From Pseudomonas chlororaphis (GTDB lineage Bacteria > Pseudomonadota > Gammaproteobacteria > Pseudomonadales > Pseudomonadaceae), in the NCBI RefSeq assembly GCF_003731765.1, contig NZ_MOAL01000006.1:130563-194562 (forward strand): a DNA stretch of 64,000 nucleotides, read 5' to 3'. Position numbers and translations under genes: made by a program. Under the pieces are notes generated by a model. The model did not search any database, had not been told where the DNA came from, and saw only the letters and a program-made list of their open reading frames with translations. The first letter of the stretch is position 1. Every line of letters begins with the position of its first letter. Shown here one piece after another: positions 35,463 through 44,016 of this stretch.

Positions 35463-36419
35463 ATGAACATCGGCCTGTTGTTGTACCCCGGTTGCATGCC
35501 CGCCGGCTTGCTGGCCTTTGCCGACCTGTTGCACGGCGCCAACCGCCACGCCGGGCGCGAGTTGTTCCACCCACAGTACGTGGCTCTGGCGTCGGGCCCG
35601 GTGCGCTGTGCCCACGGCGTGCTGCTGAACGCCGAGGCGGGGCTGGAGCAGACGCCCCTCGATGGCCTGTTGATCCCGGGGTTCTGGGCCGAGTCGGCGG
35701 CCGACGTCAGCGCGACCCTGGCGGCCAGCGACGCGTTGCTGCAAGCCCTGGCGCGCCAGCGTGGCCCGCAGCTGTGGAGCTATTGCACTGGGGTGGTGTT
35801 ACTGGCTGCCAGTGGCCAGCTCCAGGGCCGCGTCGCCACCCTGACTTGGTGGTTGCTGGAACCCATGCTGCAGCAGTTTCCCGAGGTGGATTGGCGCAGC
35901 GAGCGCACCTGGGTCTTTGATCGCGGCGTGGCCACGGCCAGTGGTGTGGGCGGCTACCTGCCGATCGCCCAGGAGTTGATCCAGCGCCACTTGGGCGCGG
36001 AACGCATGCAGCAGTTGAACCAGTTGCTGGTGTTGCCGCGCCCAGTGCAGCCGCACCCGGTCTTTGCCGTCTTGAGCCTGATCCAGCAAGACAGCCCCTG
36101 GCTGCGTCGCCTGCAACTGTGGGTCGAACAGACGCCGGCAGAGCAGGCCACCGTGGCGCGCCTGGCACTGGCCATGGGCGTGTCCGAGCGCAGCCTGGCG
36201 CGCCGGGTGCGGCTGGAGCAGGGCCAGGCGGTGGGGACGTGGATGCGCTTGGTCAAGCTCAATCAGGTCAGTGAGCGGTTGCTGTTCAGCACCCTGTCGG
36301 TGAGCCAGATCAGCGCGGCGCTGGGCTTCAGCAGCGACTCGAACCTGAGCCGCATGTTCAAGCAGCAGACCGGGCTGGCACCGCTGCCTTATCGCCAGCG
36401 CTATGGCGCGGCGGGGTGA
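35463..36419 (+). CDS. GlxA-like AraC-family regulator with DJ-1/PfpI domain
   Basis: A 318-residue regulator with an N-terminal DJ-1/PfpI (glutamine amidotransferase-like) domain, whose nucleophile-elbow Cys is in SYCTGVVLLAASG (about 115), and a C-terminal AraC double helix-turn-helix (VARLALAMGVSERSLARRVR and VSQISAALGFSSDSNLSRMFKQQTG). This is the architecture of GlxA/FtrA regulators, several of which control quaternary-amine or amino-acid catabolism in pseudomonads. GGAG lies eight bases before the ATG. It is divergent from the MBL-fold gene, its most likely target, and followed by two small genes in the same direction. Confidence 0.9.
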   Translation: MNIGLLLYPGCMPAGLLAFADLLHGANRHAGRELFHPQYVALASGPVRCAHGVLLNAEAGLEQTPLDGLLIPGFWAESAADVSATLAASDALLQALARQRGPQLWSYCTGVVLLAASGQLQGRVATLTWWLLEPMLQQFPEVDWRSERTWVFDRGVATASGVGGYLPIAQELIQRHLGAERMQQLNQLLVLPRPVQPHPVFAVLSLIQQDSPWLRRLQLWVEQTPAEQATVARLALAMGVSERSLARRVRLEQGQAVGTWMRLVKLNQVSERLLFSTLSVSQISAALGFSSDSNLSRMFKQQTGLAPLPYRQRYGAAG

Positions 36420-36484
36420 CGGCGGCCCTGGGGCTGTGCTCCAATTCGGCCCCGGCCGCCGACGCTGATTCCGTGTCTGAACCC

Positions 36485-36754
36485 ATGCCCAAACCGATAT
36501 CTGAAGCCTGCTGGACCCTGAGCATTCCCTTGCGCCTGATCGAAGCGCGCTACGGCCCTGGCAATTTCGACGATGCCGGTGACGAGCTGTGCGCTTGCCT
36601 GGCGGAGATGGGGGGTTACGCCTGCCATTTCGACTTCGACAGCCGCCACCCCAACCCTTGGTACCACGTGCTGGTGCTGAGTGTGCCGGGCTTGTCGGCC
36701 GCCCTGGTCGAGCCGCTGCTGGCCCGCGTGCGAGCCCTGGACCTTCTGAGCTGA
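36485..36754 (+). CDS. Small hypothetical protein downstream of the GlxA-like regulator
   Basis: An 89-residue soluble protein, MPKPISEACWTLSIPLRLIEARYG..., with no motif I recognise. The reading frame stays open back to a GTG at 36416 that overlaps the regulator stop (GTGA); that longer start would give 112 residues and translational coupling, but the extra residues look low in information. Neither start has a good ribosome binding site. A hypothetical gene follows 12 bases later, so the two probably share a transcript. Confidence 0.6.
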   Translation: MPKPISEACWTLSIPLRLIEARYGPGNFDDAGDELCACLAEMGGYACHFDFDSRHPNPWYHVLVLSVPGLSAALVEPLLARVRALDLLS

Positions 36755-36766
36755 GAGCCGCCCCTG

Positions 36767-37240
36767 ATGAACCCCGTCTACGCCCACACCCGCTTTGCCA
36801 CCGACACCGCGACCCTGGCGATCTTCGACCCGGCCTGCCTGGCCCATCGCGCTGCCGATACGGCGGACTGGTGGTCCCTCGCCGAGGATGAAGTGTTGGA
36901 AATCAACCTCGGCCATGTGCTGTTCGCCAATCTGGGCAGCGATGGCGACTATGACGTCGAGGTGTATCAGGGGCTGGGGCGTTCGGGCTTGGTCGAGGGC
37001 GTGGCGGCGCGCCTGCACGTGCGTTCCGGCTGCCTGTACATCGGCGCCGGCGAACAGGTGCCGGCTGACGGCCTGGGGCCGGAAACCGTGTATGGCGGGG
37101 TTTTGCTGTTTGCCCAGTGCGGCACCGTTGACGTGCGGGTCTTTCGCCCGACGCCTGAGCGGCTGGTGGTGGAGTACGCACCGTCAAGCGAGGTCGCCGG
37201 CAATGCCTTTGCCGCGACCCCACGTTTGCCCATGCCTTGA
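36767..37240 (+). CDS. Hypothetical protein, predicted beta-rich
   Basis: A 157-residue soluble protein without signal peptide or membrane helix. The sequence alternates short hydrophobic and Gly-rich segments (INLGHVLFANLGSDGDYDVEVYQG, with VEVYQ as an example strand), suggesting a mostly beta fold such as a small binding or immunity-like domain. It follows the 89-residue protein gene closely and converges on a TonB receptor gene 21 bases away. No function assigned. Confidence 0.7.
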   Translation: MNPVYAHTRFATDTATLAIFDPACLAHRAADTADWWSLAEDEVLEINLGHVLFANLGSDGDYDVEVYQGLGRSGLVEGVAARLHVRSGCLYIGAGEQVPADGLGPETVYGGVLLFAQCGTVDVRVFRPTPERLVVEYAPSSEVAGNAFAATPRLPMP

Positions 37241-37261
37241 GGCCCGGTTCCTGCGTTTGGC

Positions 37262-39769
37262 TTACCAGTCGTAGGTCATTTCCATGGACGCCACGCGTTC
37301 CTGCCCGTAGTAACAGCCGAAGCGGTAGTTGCACGACGACACATACTCCCGGTCAAACAGGTTCTGCACGTTCAGGCTGCCTTGCAGGCCTCGCAGGCTC
37401 GGGCTGAGTTTGCCCAGGTCGTAGCTGACGGTGGAGTCGAAGACCACGAACGACGGCACGGTGAAGGTGTTGTCAGCATCCCCGGGTTTCTTTCCGGTGT
37501 AGCGTGCCCCCAGGCCCAGGGTCAGGCCGTTGAGCGCTGCTTGGGTGAAGTGGTAGTTGCTCCACAGGCTGGCCGAGACGGGTGCCTGTGCCTCGCTGCG
37601 GCTGCCTTCCTCGGAGTAGTTGCTCTTGGTGTAGAAGGAGTCGATGTAGGTGGCTGCCGCCAGCACATCGATGTTGTCGATGCTGGATTTGATTTCCAGT
37701 TCCACACCCCGCGAACGCACTTCGGCTTGTTGCAGTTCATATTCCGGATAGAGCAGGTCGCCGGTGCGCATCTTGGTCTGCTTGATCTGGAACACCGAGG
37801 CGGTCATCAGGGTGTTGTCGAACGGCTGATATTTCACCCCCACTTCATATTGCTCGCCCTCGGACGGTTCGAAGGCCTGGCCGCCGCGTTGCGGGGCGCT
37901 GGTGCCCACCACCGGCAGGAACGACTGGGAGTAACTGACGTAGGGTGCCAAGCCGAAATCCGTAACGTAGGTCAGGCCCACGCGGCCGGTGAACTTCTGG
38001 TCGTTCTGCTCGGTGACGCTGTGGGCCAGCAGGTCCTTGTTTTCCACTTTGGCCCAGTCCTGGCGCCCGCCGAGGGTCAGCACCCATGGGTCGAGCTTGA
38101 TCTGGTCCTGCAGGTACAGGCCGGTCTGGCTCACGGTGTTGTCCCAACGGGTGGTCAATTGCGGGGTCACGTTGCGGGTGTCGTAGTTGTTGTTGGCACC
38201 GTACAGGTTGATCGGCAGCACGTTACTGGCGTTGTAGCCGGTGTATTTGCGGTTGAAGTTGCGGTGTTCCAGGCCCACCAGAGCGGTGTGTTCCAGAGCG
38301 CCGGTGGCGAAGCGGTATTCCAGGTTGTTGTCCAGGGTGTAGGTGCTGTTGTGTTGTTGCCAGTCGAGTTTTGTGCGGGTGGCCTGGGTGTCATCCACCA
38401 CCCCGGCGGCGCTGACGAAGTTGTACAGGTAGAAGCCTCGGTAGCGGTCGTGGACATCAATGTAGCGAGCGCTCTGGCGGAACTTCAGGTCCTCGGAAAA
38501 GGCCTGGCTGAAGTCATAGCCGAGCACGTACTGGTCGCGTTTGTAGTCGTTGTAGTTGGAGTCGCCGAGGAACAGGTCGCGATCGATTTTCTTGCCGTTG
38601 GAGGCACGGGTCAGGGTGCCGATGGCCGGCAGTGCCTGGTAGTCGGCCAAGCCGTCATCGCGCTGGATCTGCGCGTACAGCGTCAGCTCCGTGGCATCGC
38701 TGGGGGACCAGGTCAGGCTGGGCGCCAACAGCATGCGCTGGCTGTTGGTGTGGTCCAGTGGGTCGTTGCCTTTTTTGCTCACGCCCACCAGTCGATAGGA
38801 AAATTGTTTCTGTTCGTCCAAGGGGCCGCTGCTGTCGAACGCCCCGTTAACCCGGTTGTAGCTACCCACGCCGAGCTTGACCTGGTGACGCGGCTCATGG
38901 GTGGGGCGCTTGGACACCATGTTGATCAGCCCGCCGGGCTGGTTCTGGCCGTACAGCACCGACGCCGGGCCCTTGAGCACTTCAATGCGTTCCAGGGTGT
39001 AGGGGTCGATCTGCGGGGCGCCGCCCAGGCTGCCGGCATACGGCAAGTAGGCGCCGTCGAGGTACAGAGGGGTCGGGGCGAAACCCCGGCTGGTGATCTC
39101 GTCGGCGATGTTGTTGCGGTCGGTGAAACCGGTGACGTCGAGCCCGGGGGTGTAGCGCAGGGCCTGGGTCAGGTTGCGCGCGCCCTGGGTCTGCACCTGG
39201 TCGGCGGTGACCACGTTGATGGTCTGTGGAATTTCCAGCAGCGGGGTGTCGGTCTTGGTCCCAGTGGCGCTGCGGCTGGCCACATAACCGTCCACCGCGC
39301 CCCAGGCTGACTCCGGGGTTTTCCCGGAGATACTGGTCACGCCCAGTTGCAGGCTGTCAGCACCCTGGGGAATCGGCAGCAGGGAATAACTGCCATTGGC
39401 CTGGCGTACGGCCTGCAAGGCACTGCCCTTGAGCAACTGCTGCAAGGCCGACTCGGCGCTGTAGCGCCCATGCAGCCCGGCCGATTGCCGGCCTTGTGCG
39501 GCGGCAGGCTCGAACGACAGGCTGACCCCCGCGGTGGCGGCGAACTGGGCCAGGGCCGCTTCCAGGGAACCGGGGGCAATCGCGAATTCCAGCTCTGTTT
39601 CAGTCTGGGCCCAGGCATGGGGAACCATGACCAGCGTGGCCAGGGGTGCGGCAAGCGTCATGCTCAGCAGTGCGCAGTGCAGGGCTCGGCTTGAGGCGAG
39701 GGCGCAGGCAGCGGTCAGTGTCTTGCGTGGGAACAGGGGCGAGGCATTGCTGGGCGTGCGAGGGTACAT
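37262..39769 (-). CDS. TonB-dependent transducer receptor with STN domain, hydroxamate-siderophore type
   Basis: An 835-residue receptor: a long leader with signal peptide (cleavage near HAWA), an STN signalling domain at about 56-110 (FAIAPGSLEAALAQFAATAG), a plug (LLEIPQTINVVTADQV; IEVLKGPASVLYGQNQPGGLIN) and a barrel ending in Trp (EMTYDW). The C-terminal CNYRFGCYYG with two cysteines and the plug wording resemble FhuA/FiuA/FoxA receptors for ferrichrome or ferrioxamine. The STN domain and the upstream FecI/FecR genes show cell-surface signalling: the loaded receptor contacts FecR, which frees the sigma factor to transcribe this gene. The order sigma, anti-sigma, receptor on one strand is that of fiuI-fiuR-fiuA; which ligand applies cannot be settled here. 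Confidence 0.9.
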   Translation of the reverse strand: MYPRTPSNASPLFPRKTLTAACALASSRALHCALLSMTLAAPLATLVMVPHAWAQTETELEFAIAPGSLEAALAQFAATAGVSLSFEPAAAQGRQSAGLHGRYSAESALQQLLKGSALQAVRQANGSYSLLPIPQGADSLQLGVTSISGKTPESAWGAVDGYVASRSATGTKTDTPLLEIPQTINVVTADQVQTQGARNLTQALRYTPGLDVTGFTDRNNIADEITSRGFAPTPLYLDGAYLPYAGSLGGAPQIDPYTLERIEVLKGPASVLYGQNQPGGLINMVSKRPTHEPRHQVKLGVGSYNRVNGAFDSSGPLDEQKQFSYRLVGVSKKGNDPLDHTNSQRMLLAPSLTWSPSDATELTLYAQIQRDDGLADYQALPAIGTLTRASNGKKIDRDLFLGDSNYNDYKRDQYVLGYDFSQAFSEDLKFRQSARYIDVHDRYRGFYLYNFVSAAGVVDDTQATRTKLDWQQHNSTYTLDNNLEYRFATGALEHTALVGLEHRNFNRKYTGYNASNVLPINLYGANNNYDTRNVTPQLTTRWDNTVSQTGLYLQDQIKLDPWVLTLGGRQDWAKVENKDLLAHSVTEQNDQKFTGRVGLTYVTDFGLAPYVSYSQSFLPVVGTSAPQRGGQAFEPSEGEQYEVGVKYQPFDNTLMTASVFQIKQTKMRTGDLLYPEYELQQAEVRSRGVELEIKSSIDNIDVLAAATYIDSFYTKSNYSEEGSRSEAQAPVSASLWSNYHFTQAALNGLTLGLGARYTGKKPGDADNTFTVPSFVVFDSTVSYDLGKLSPSLRGLQGSLNVQNLFDREYVSSCNYRFGCYYGQERVASMEMTYDW

Positions 39770-39892
39770 GCGGGTTCCTTGGGTCCGTTGGCAGTCATGG
39801 CGTCTGATGCGCCGCTACCTTCCTTGCCGGACGAGAATCTGAAACACCAACCCCTGTTGAAAAAATAAATGATAACGGCTCGTATCGCGGTG

Positions 39893-40840
39893 TTAGCTGG
39901 CCTCGACCCGGGTCCAGTAACGGCTGAAGCGACGAATGCGCACCGGCAGCGTGGTGCTCAGGTTGTCCAGCAATTGGTCGGTGTCGTCCAGTTGAAAGGT
40001 CCCGGAGATGCGCAGCCGGGCTACGTCCTCAGTGAAGCCCAGGTGGCCTGGGTGGTAGCGCTGCAACTCGCTGAGCAGTTGCCCCAGGCTCCAGTCGCTG
40101 ACCACCAGCATGCCCCGGGTCCAGGCATCGGCCTGGGGGTTGGCGGCTTGCACGGTGCCGAGGGCGTTGCCGACAAAACTCAATTGCTGCCCGGCGTCCA
40201 CGCGCAGGGGCGTGTCCGGCTGGGCGTGGGCGCGCACTTGCACGGCATGTTGCTGCACGCTGACCAGGGTCCGGCCCGCGTCGCTGCGCACCAGGAAACG
40301 GGTGCCCAGGGCGCGGATGCTGCCGGCCTCCGTGTGCACGATAAACGGCCGAGCCAGCGGGTCCTGGGCGGTTTCGACGAGAATCTCCCCACGCAGTAAT
40401 TGCAGTTCGCGTAACTGGCTGCTGTAGCGCACGTTGACGGCGGTGGCGGTGTTGAGCTGCAACTGGCTACCGTCGTCCAGGCGCACGCGTCGCCGTTCGC
40501 CGGTGGCGGTGCGTTGGTCGGCCACCAGGCTGGGCAGCGGCGTGGTGCGCCAGGCCAGGGTGCTGAGCGCGCTGCCGGCCAAGAGCAGCGACAGCACTTT
40601 CAGCACCTCGCGGCGTTTGGCCCGGGCGCCGTTCAAGGTTGAACGGGCGATGCCCGGTGTAACCCGCTCCAGCTTGTCCTGCAAACGGGCCAGGCGCTCC
40701 CAGGCCTGGCGATGACGCAGGTCGCGCTCCAGCCATTGCCGATGGGCTTCGTGCAGCGCTGTGCCCGGCGCCTCTTGGTAGAGGTCGACGTACCAACGTG
40801 CGGCGGCTTCCAGGGTGGCGTGGTCCAGGGGCTGGGCCAT
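39893..40840 (-). CDS. FecR-family anti-sigma/sigma-regulator protein
   Basis: A 315-residue inner-membrane protein: an N-terminal cytoplasmic DUF4880-like segment (AARWYVDLY, W.ERDLRHRQAWERL) that binds the sigma factor, one membrane helix (VLKVLSLLLAGSALSTLAW), a periplasmic FecR domain (ATGERRRVRLDDGSQLQLNTAT; EILVETA; LGTRFLVR) and a C-terminal STN-like end (GTFQLDDTDQLLDNLS). It transmits the receptor's loaded state to the sigma factor. The gene starts three bases after the sigma gene's stop, so both come from one transcript. Confidence 0.93.
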   Translation of the reverse strand: MAQPLDHATLEAAARWYVDLYQEAPGTALHEAHRQWLERDLRHRQAWERLARLQDKLERVTPGIARSTLNGARAKRREVLKVLSLLLAGSALSTLAWRTTPLPSLVADQRTATGERRRVRLDDGSQLQLNTATAVNVRYSSQLRELQLLRGEILVETAQDPLARPFIVHTEAGSIRALGTRFLVRSDAGRTLVSVQQHAVQVRAHAQPDTPLRVDAGQQLSFVGNALGTVQAANPQADAWTRGMLVVSDWSLGQLLSELQRYHPGHLGFTEDVARLRISGTFQLDDTDQLLDNLSTTLPVRIRRFSRYWTRVEAS

Positions 40841-40843
40841 GCT

Positions 40844-41353
40844 TCAGTCCTCCACCAGCAGCAGGCAATGGGTCAGGGCTCGCACCGCATGTTTCTTCAC
40901 GGTGTTGACTGAAATCTGCAGGCGTCGGCCGATCTCCACATGGCTCAGGCCGTCGAGCTGGGTCATCAGGAACACCTCCCGGGTGCGGGTGCCCAAGCCA
41001 TCGAGCAGGGTGTCGATTTCCATCAGCGTCTCGATGATCAGCGCGCGGGTTTCGGGGGAAATGGCCGTAGGCTCAGGCAGAGCGGCGAGGGTTTCCAGGT
41101 AGGCCTGTTCCAGGTCACGGCGACGGAACAGGTCGATCATCAGGCTGCGCGCGATGGTGCTCAAGTAGGCCCGCGGCTCTCGCAGTTCAATGACTTTTCG
41201 CTTGCTCAGGACCCGGACGAAGGTGTCCTGGGCCAAGTCGGCGGCGTTGTCCACACACCCGAGTTTCTTGCGCAGCCAGCCGCACAGCCAGGAGTGATGG
41301 TCCTCGTAGAGGCTCTGCACGTGGTGTTGCGGGGAGTGATCGATGGTGGACAT
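40844..41353 (-). CDS. FecI-type ECF sigma factor (iron starvation class)
   Basis: A 169-residue ECF sigma factor: region 2 (LYEDHHSWLCGWLRKKL, then NAADLAQDTFVRVL and a Trp-free DNA-melting helix) and region 4 (TREVFLMTQLDGLSHVEIGRRLQISVNTVKKHAVRALTHC). The sequence is of the FecI/FiuI/FoxI class, which directs transcription of one cognate receptor gene. The Met at 41353 is preferred because the upstream continuation of the frame runs across a strong Fur box at 41380-41398, which should be promoter DNA. It is the first gene of the sigma-FecR pair. Confidence 0.92.
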   Translation of the reverse strand: MSTIDHSPQHHVQSLYEDHHSWLCGWLRKKLGCVDNAADLAQDTFVRVLSKRKVIELREPRAYLSTIARSLMIDLFRRRDLEQAYLETLAALPEPTAISPETRALIIETLMEIDTLLDGLGTRTREVFLMTQLDGLSHVEIGRRLQISVNTVKKHAVRALTHCLLLVED

Positions 41354-41379
41354 GCGAGGGGAAACCCGGAGAGGCATTT

Positions 41380-41398
41380 GATAATGCATCTCATTTTC
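41380..41398. promoter_or_regulatory. Fur box upstream of the fecI-like gene
   Basis: GATAATGCATCTCATTTTC matches the 19-base Fur consensus at 14 of 19 positions by eye, including an intact GATAATG half. It lies 27-45 bases upstream of the sigma factor start, so iron-loaded Fur should repress the whole signalling unit. Confidence 0.7.
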
Positions 41399-41554
41399 TT
41401 GCAGGCGCAATGCTTTGGCAAGCCACCTTTGGCGGTGCTTTACGGTGGCGATTGTCCGTTTTCGAGCAACCGACGCCGCCGCTGGGCCATGGCCAGGCAC
41501 GAGGCCAACCCCAGGGATTCGATGCCGAACCGGTTGATCAGGCCCCGCCAGCCA

Positions 41555-41947
41555 TCACAGCGGATCGTGGCAGCACAGGCACAGCTTGTTGCCCTCGGGG
41601 TCGCGGAAGTAGGTGCCGTAGTAATTCGCGTGGTAGTGCGGGCGCAGGCCCGGGGCGCCTTCGCATTGGCCGCCGAGGCTCAGGGCCAGGGCGTGGGCGC
41701 GGTCGACCGTGGTGCGATCCGGGGCCAGCAGGGCGATCATCTGGCCGTTGCCGGCGCAGGCGGGTTGGTCATCGAACGGGCGGCCAATCACCAACAGCGG
41801 GCGCGCTTGCCCGGGTGATTGCCAGCCGGCCCAAGGGTGTTGCGGGTCGATGAATTTGGCTTCAAGGCCCAACAGCGTCACCAGGGGCTGATAGAAGGCC
41901 AGGGCCTGGTCGAAGTCGTTAACGCCGATGAATACATGGGAAAACAT
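41555..41947 (-). CDS. VOC (glyoxalase/bleomycin-resistance fold) family protein
   Basis: A 130-residue single VOC-fold protein: the paired beta-alpha-beta modules begin FSHVFIGVNDFDQALAFYQPL and end FRDPEGNKLCLCCH, the latter carrying the metal-ligand Glu of the DPEGN motif. It could be a lyase, dioxygenase or binding protein; the family is too broad to say more. The CLCCH end with three cysteines is unusual. The ATG at 41947 has AGGA at eight bases. It stands alone between two leftward genes. Confidence 0.88.
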   Translation of the reverse strand: MFSHVFIGVNDFDQALAFYQPLVTLLGLEAKFIDPQHPWAGWQSPGQARPLLVIGRPFDDQPACAGNGQMIALLAPDRTTVDRAHALALSLGGQCEGAPGLRPHYHANYYGTYFRDPEGNKLCLCCHDPL

Positions 41948-42048
41948 AGGGGTGTTCCTGAGTGTGGAGGCTGTCAGGCACCCTAGCAGACTGTCCGGGC
42001 GTTGATCGACTGCTGGCTCTCAGCCCATCGCCGGCGTGTCTGCTGTGC

Positions 42049-42073
42049 AAGGCCTGCCAGGGCGGCAGGCCTT
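42049..42073 (-). terminator. Perfect 10-bp hairpin downstream of the chemoreceptor gene
   Basis: AAGGCCTGCC, 5-base loop, GGCAGGCCTT: a perfect inverted repeat ending 15 bases beyond the chemoreceptor stop. Only two T residues close the stem, so termination is likely but a true U-tract is missing. Confidence 0.55.
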
Positions 42074-42088
42074 ACCGTCATTGCGGCC

Positions 42089-43729
42089 TTACAGCTTGAA
42101 CTTGGCCACCAGGGTGTTGAACGACACGGCCAGGCGCGACAGCTCATGGCTCGAGGCGCTGGTCTGTTGGGCGCCGGTCGCGGTCTGGGCGGACAGGCCC
42201 TGGATGTTCACCAGGTTGCGGTCCACTTCGCGAGCCACTTGGGCCTGTTCTTCGGAGGCGCTGGCGATCACCAGGTTGCGCTCGGTGATCTGCGCCACGC
42301 CCTCGGTGATCGACACCAGCGCGGCACCGGCGGCCTGGGCCAGGGTGCGGGTGCTGTCGGCCTGGGTCTGGCTGCGGCTCATGGTGCCGACCACGGAGGT
42401 GGCGCTGGCCTGGGCGGTGTTGATCATGCCTTCGATTTCAACGGTCGAGGTCTGGGTACGATGGGCCAGGGCCCGCACTTCATCGGCGACCACGGCAAAA
42501 CCACGGCCTTGCTCACCGGCGCGAGCGGCTTCGATGGCGGCGTTGAGGGCCAGCAGGTTGGTCTGCTCGGCAATGGCCCGGATCACGTCCAGGACCTTGC
42601 TGATTTCCTGGGTCTGAGTGGCCAGCGCCTGGACCTGGGTACTGGAGGCGTCGATTTCCACCACCATGCTCTCGATGGCCTGCACCGCTTCACGCACCTT
42701 GCCTTGGCCGGCGACGGCATCGCGGTTGGTGTTCTGGGAGATTTCGGCTGCCGACACGGCATTGCGCGCCACTTCGTCCACCGCTGCGGTCATTTCGTTG
42801 ACGGCGGTGGCGGCTTGCTGGATTTCACCGTTCTGCTGGGTCAGGCCGCGGGTGCTTTCATCGGTGACCACGCTCAGTTCTTCGGCGGCCGATGCCAGTT
42901 GGTCCGAGGCGCTGGAGATGCTTTGCAGGGTGTCACGCAGGCTGTTCTGCATGTCGCCCAGGGAGCTCAGCAACTGGCCGGTTTCGTCGCGGCTGCCGGG
43001 GTTTATCTGCCGGGTCAGGTCGCCGTTGGCCACGCGGCCGGCGGCTTCCACGGCATAGGCCAGGGGCCGGGTGATGAGCCGGGTGATCAGCGAGCCCATA
43101 CCGACGGCCAAGCCGAAGGCGATCAGCATGCCGATGATCATGGTCAGTTTCAGGCTGTCGATCAGGCTTTTACCGTCAGCGCCCAGCTCATTGGCCTGGT
43201 CGTTGTTGGAGGCGATGATGCCGCGCATTTCCTGTTCGGCGGGGGCGAAGCTGGTGCGCACCTCGCTGGTCAGCATGACCCGGGCCCGAGGCAAATCACC
43301 GGAGTTCAACGTGCCGATGAATTGCTCGGCGCTCTTGATGTAGGCCGGCCAGTCGCTGCTGAACTTGTCACCCAGCAGGCGCTCGTCATCGCGCAACGGT
43401 GTGGCGCGGTACTCGGCAAAGGCTTTGTCCACCGACGCCTTGCGGGCCGCCAGCGACTGCAGGGTGGCCGCGCGATCGGCGTCCGGGGCGTTGTTGGCGA
43501 CTTGTGACAGCAGTTGGTACAGGTCACGGTTGTGATAGACCATCTGCTGCAGGGATTCGTTGACCTTGTTGATGGACACAACGTTGTTGCTGAACACCGA
43601 TGAGAGCATGTCCCCCAGGCGGCTGTTGCCGTTCATGCCGATCAGGCCAATCACCAGGGTGATAACGGCGCACAAGATAAAAGCCAGGGACAGTTTTACG
43701 GCGAGACGAAGGTCGAGAAACCAGGTCAT
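42089..43729 (-). CDS. Methyl-accepting chemotaxis protein with four-helix-bundle sensor
   Basis: A 546-residue chemoreceptor: TM1 (about 11-32), a periplasmic domain of about 155 residues with the four-helix-bundle pattern (NRDLYQLLSQ, then RATPLRDDERLLGDKFSSDW), TM2 (LTMIIGMLIAFGLAVGMG), HAMP (ITRPLAYAVEAAGRVANGDLT) and a cytoplasmic signalling helix with the invariant tip EQTNLLALNAAIEAARAGEQGRG. It feeds the CheA/CheW pathway. The ligand is not readable; 4HB receptors bind amino acids, organic acids or aromatics. No chemotaxis genes are nearby, as is normal for pseudomonad receptors. A FliA-like promoter lies 67-93 bases upstream. Confidence 0.93.
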   Translation of the reverse strand: MTWFLDLRLAVKLSLAFILCAVITLVIGLIGMNGNSRLGDMLSSVFSNNVVSINKVNESLQQMVYHNRDLYQLLSQVANNAPDADRAATLQSLAARKASVDKAFAEYRATPLRDDERLLGDKFSSDWPAYIKSAEQFIGTLNSGDLPRARVMLTSEVRTSFAPAEQEMRGIIASNNDQANELGADGKSLIDSLKLTMIIGMLIAFGLAVGMGSLITRLITRPLAYAVEAAGRVANGDLTRQINPGSRDETGQLLSSLGDMQNSLRDTLQSISSASDQLASAAEELSVVTDESTRGLTQQNGEIQQAATAVNEMTAAVDEVARNAVSAAEISQNTNRDAVAGQGKVREAVQAIESMVVEIDASSTQVQALATQTQEISKVLDVIRAIAEQTNLLALNAAIEAARAGEQGRGFAVVADEVRALAHRTQTSTVEIEGMINTAQASATSVVGTMSRSQTQADSTRTLAQAAGAALVSITEGVAQITERNLVIASASEEQAQVAREVDRNLVNIQGLSAQTATGAQQTSASSHELSRLAVSFNTLVAKFKL

Positions 43730-43795
43730 GAGGAACTACTCATAGAGGGGAAGTTGGATCGGGTCCAGCCATCGGCTTGCCATTGATCGAAGTAA

Positions 43796-43822
43796 CTATC
43801 GGCCGATGTTGAGGTTCTATGA
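43796..43822 (-). promoter_or_regulatory. FliA (sigma-28)-like promoter of the chemoreceptor gene
   Basis: On the minus strand a -10 element GCCGATAG (consensus GCCGATAA, 7 of 8) is preceded at 15 bases by TCAT (consensus TAAA or TCAA). The site sits about 70-90 bases before the chemoreceptor start, where the flagellar sigma factor would be expected to act. The -35 match is weak. Confidence 0.45.
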
Positions 43823-44016
43823 GTCAATGCCCGGACTATTTTAATTAAACAGATGACCGGTTCGATCAAAGGCCCGCCACCGCGTTGGTAGCAGGCTTTT
43901 AATGATTATTGATAGCGAATGAACGTTGTGGGCAATACATTGAATTAGTACGGTCGTTTCAAACTTTATATCCGCTTACTTGTAACTAAGACGCCGTAAA
44001 GTTGCGTTCTGGTCAA

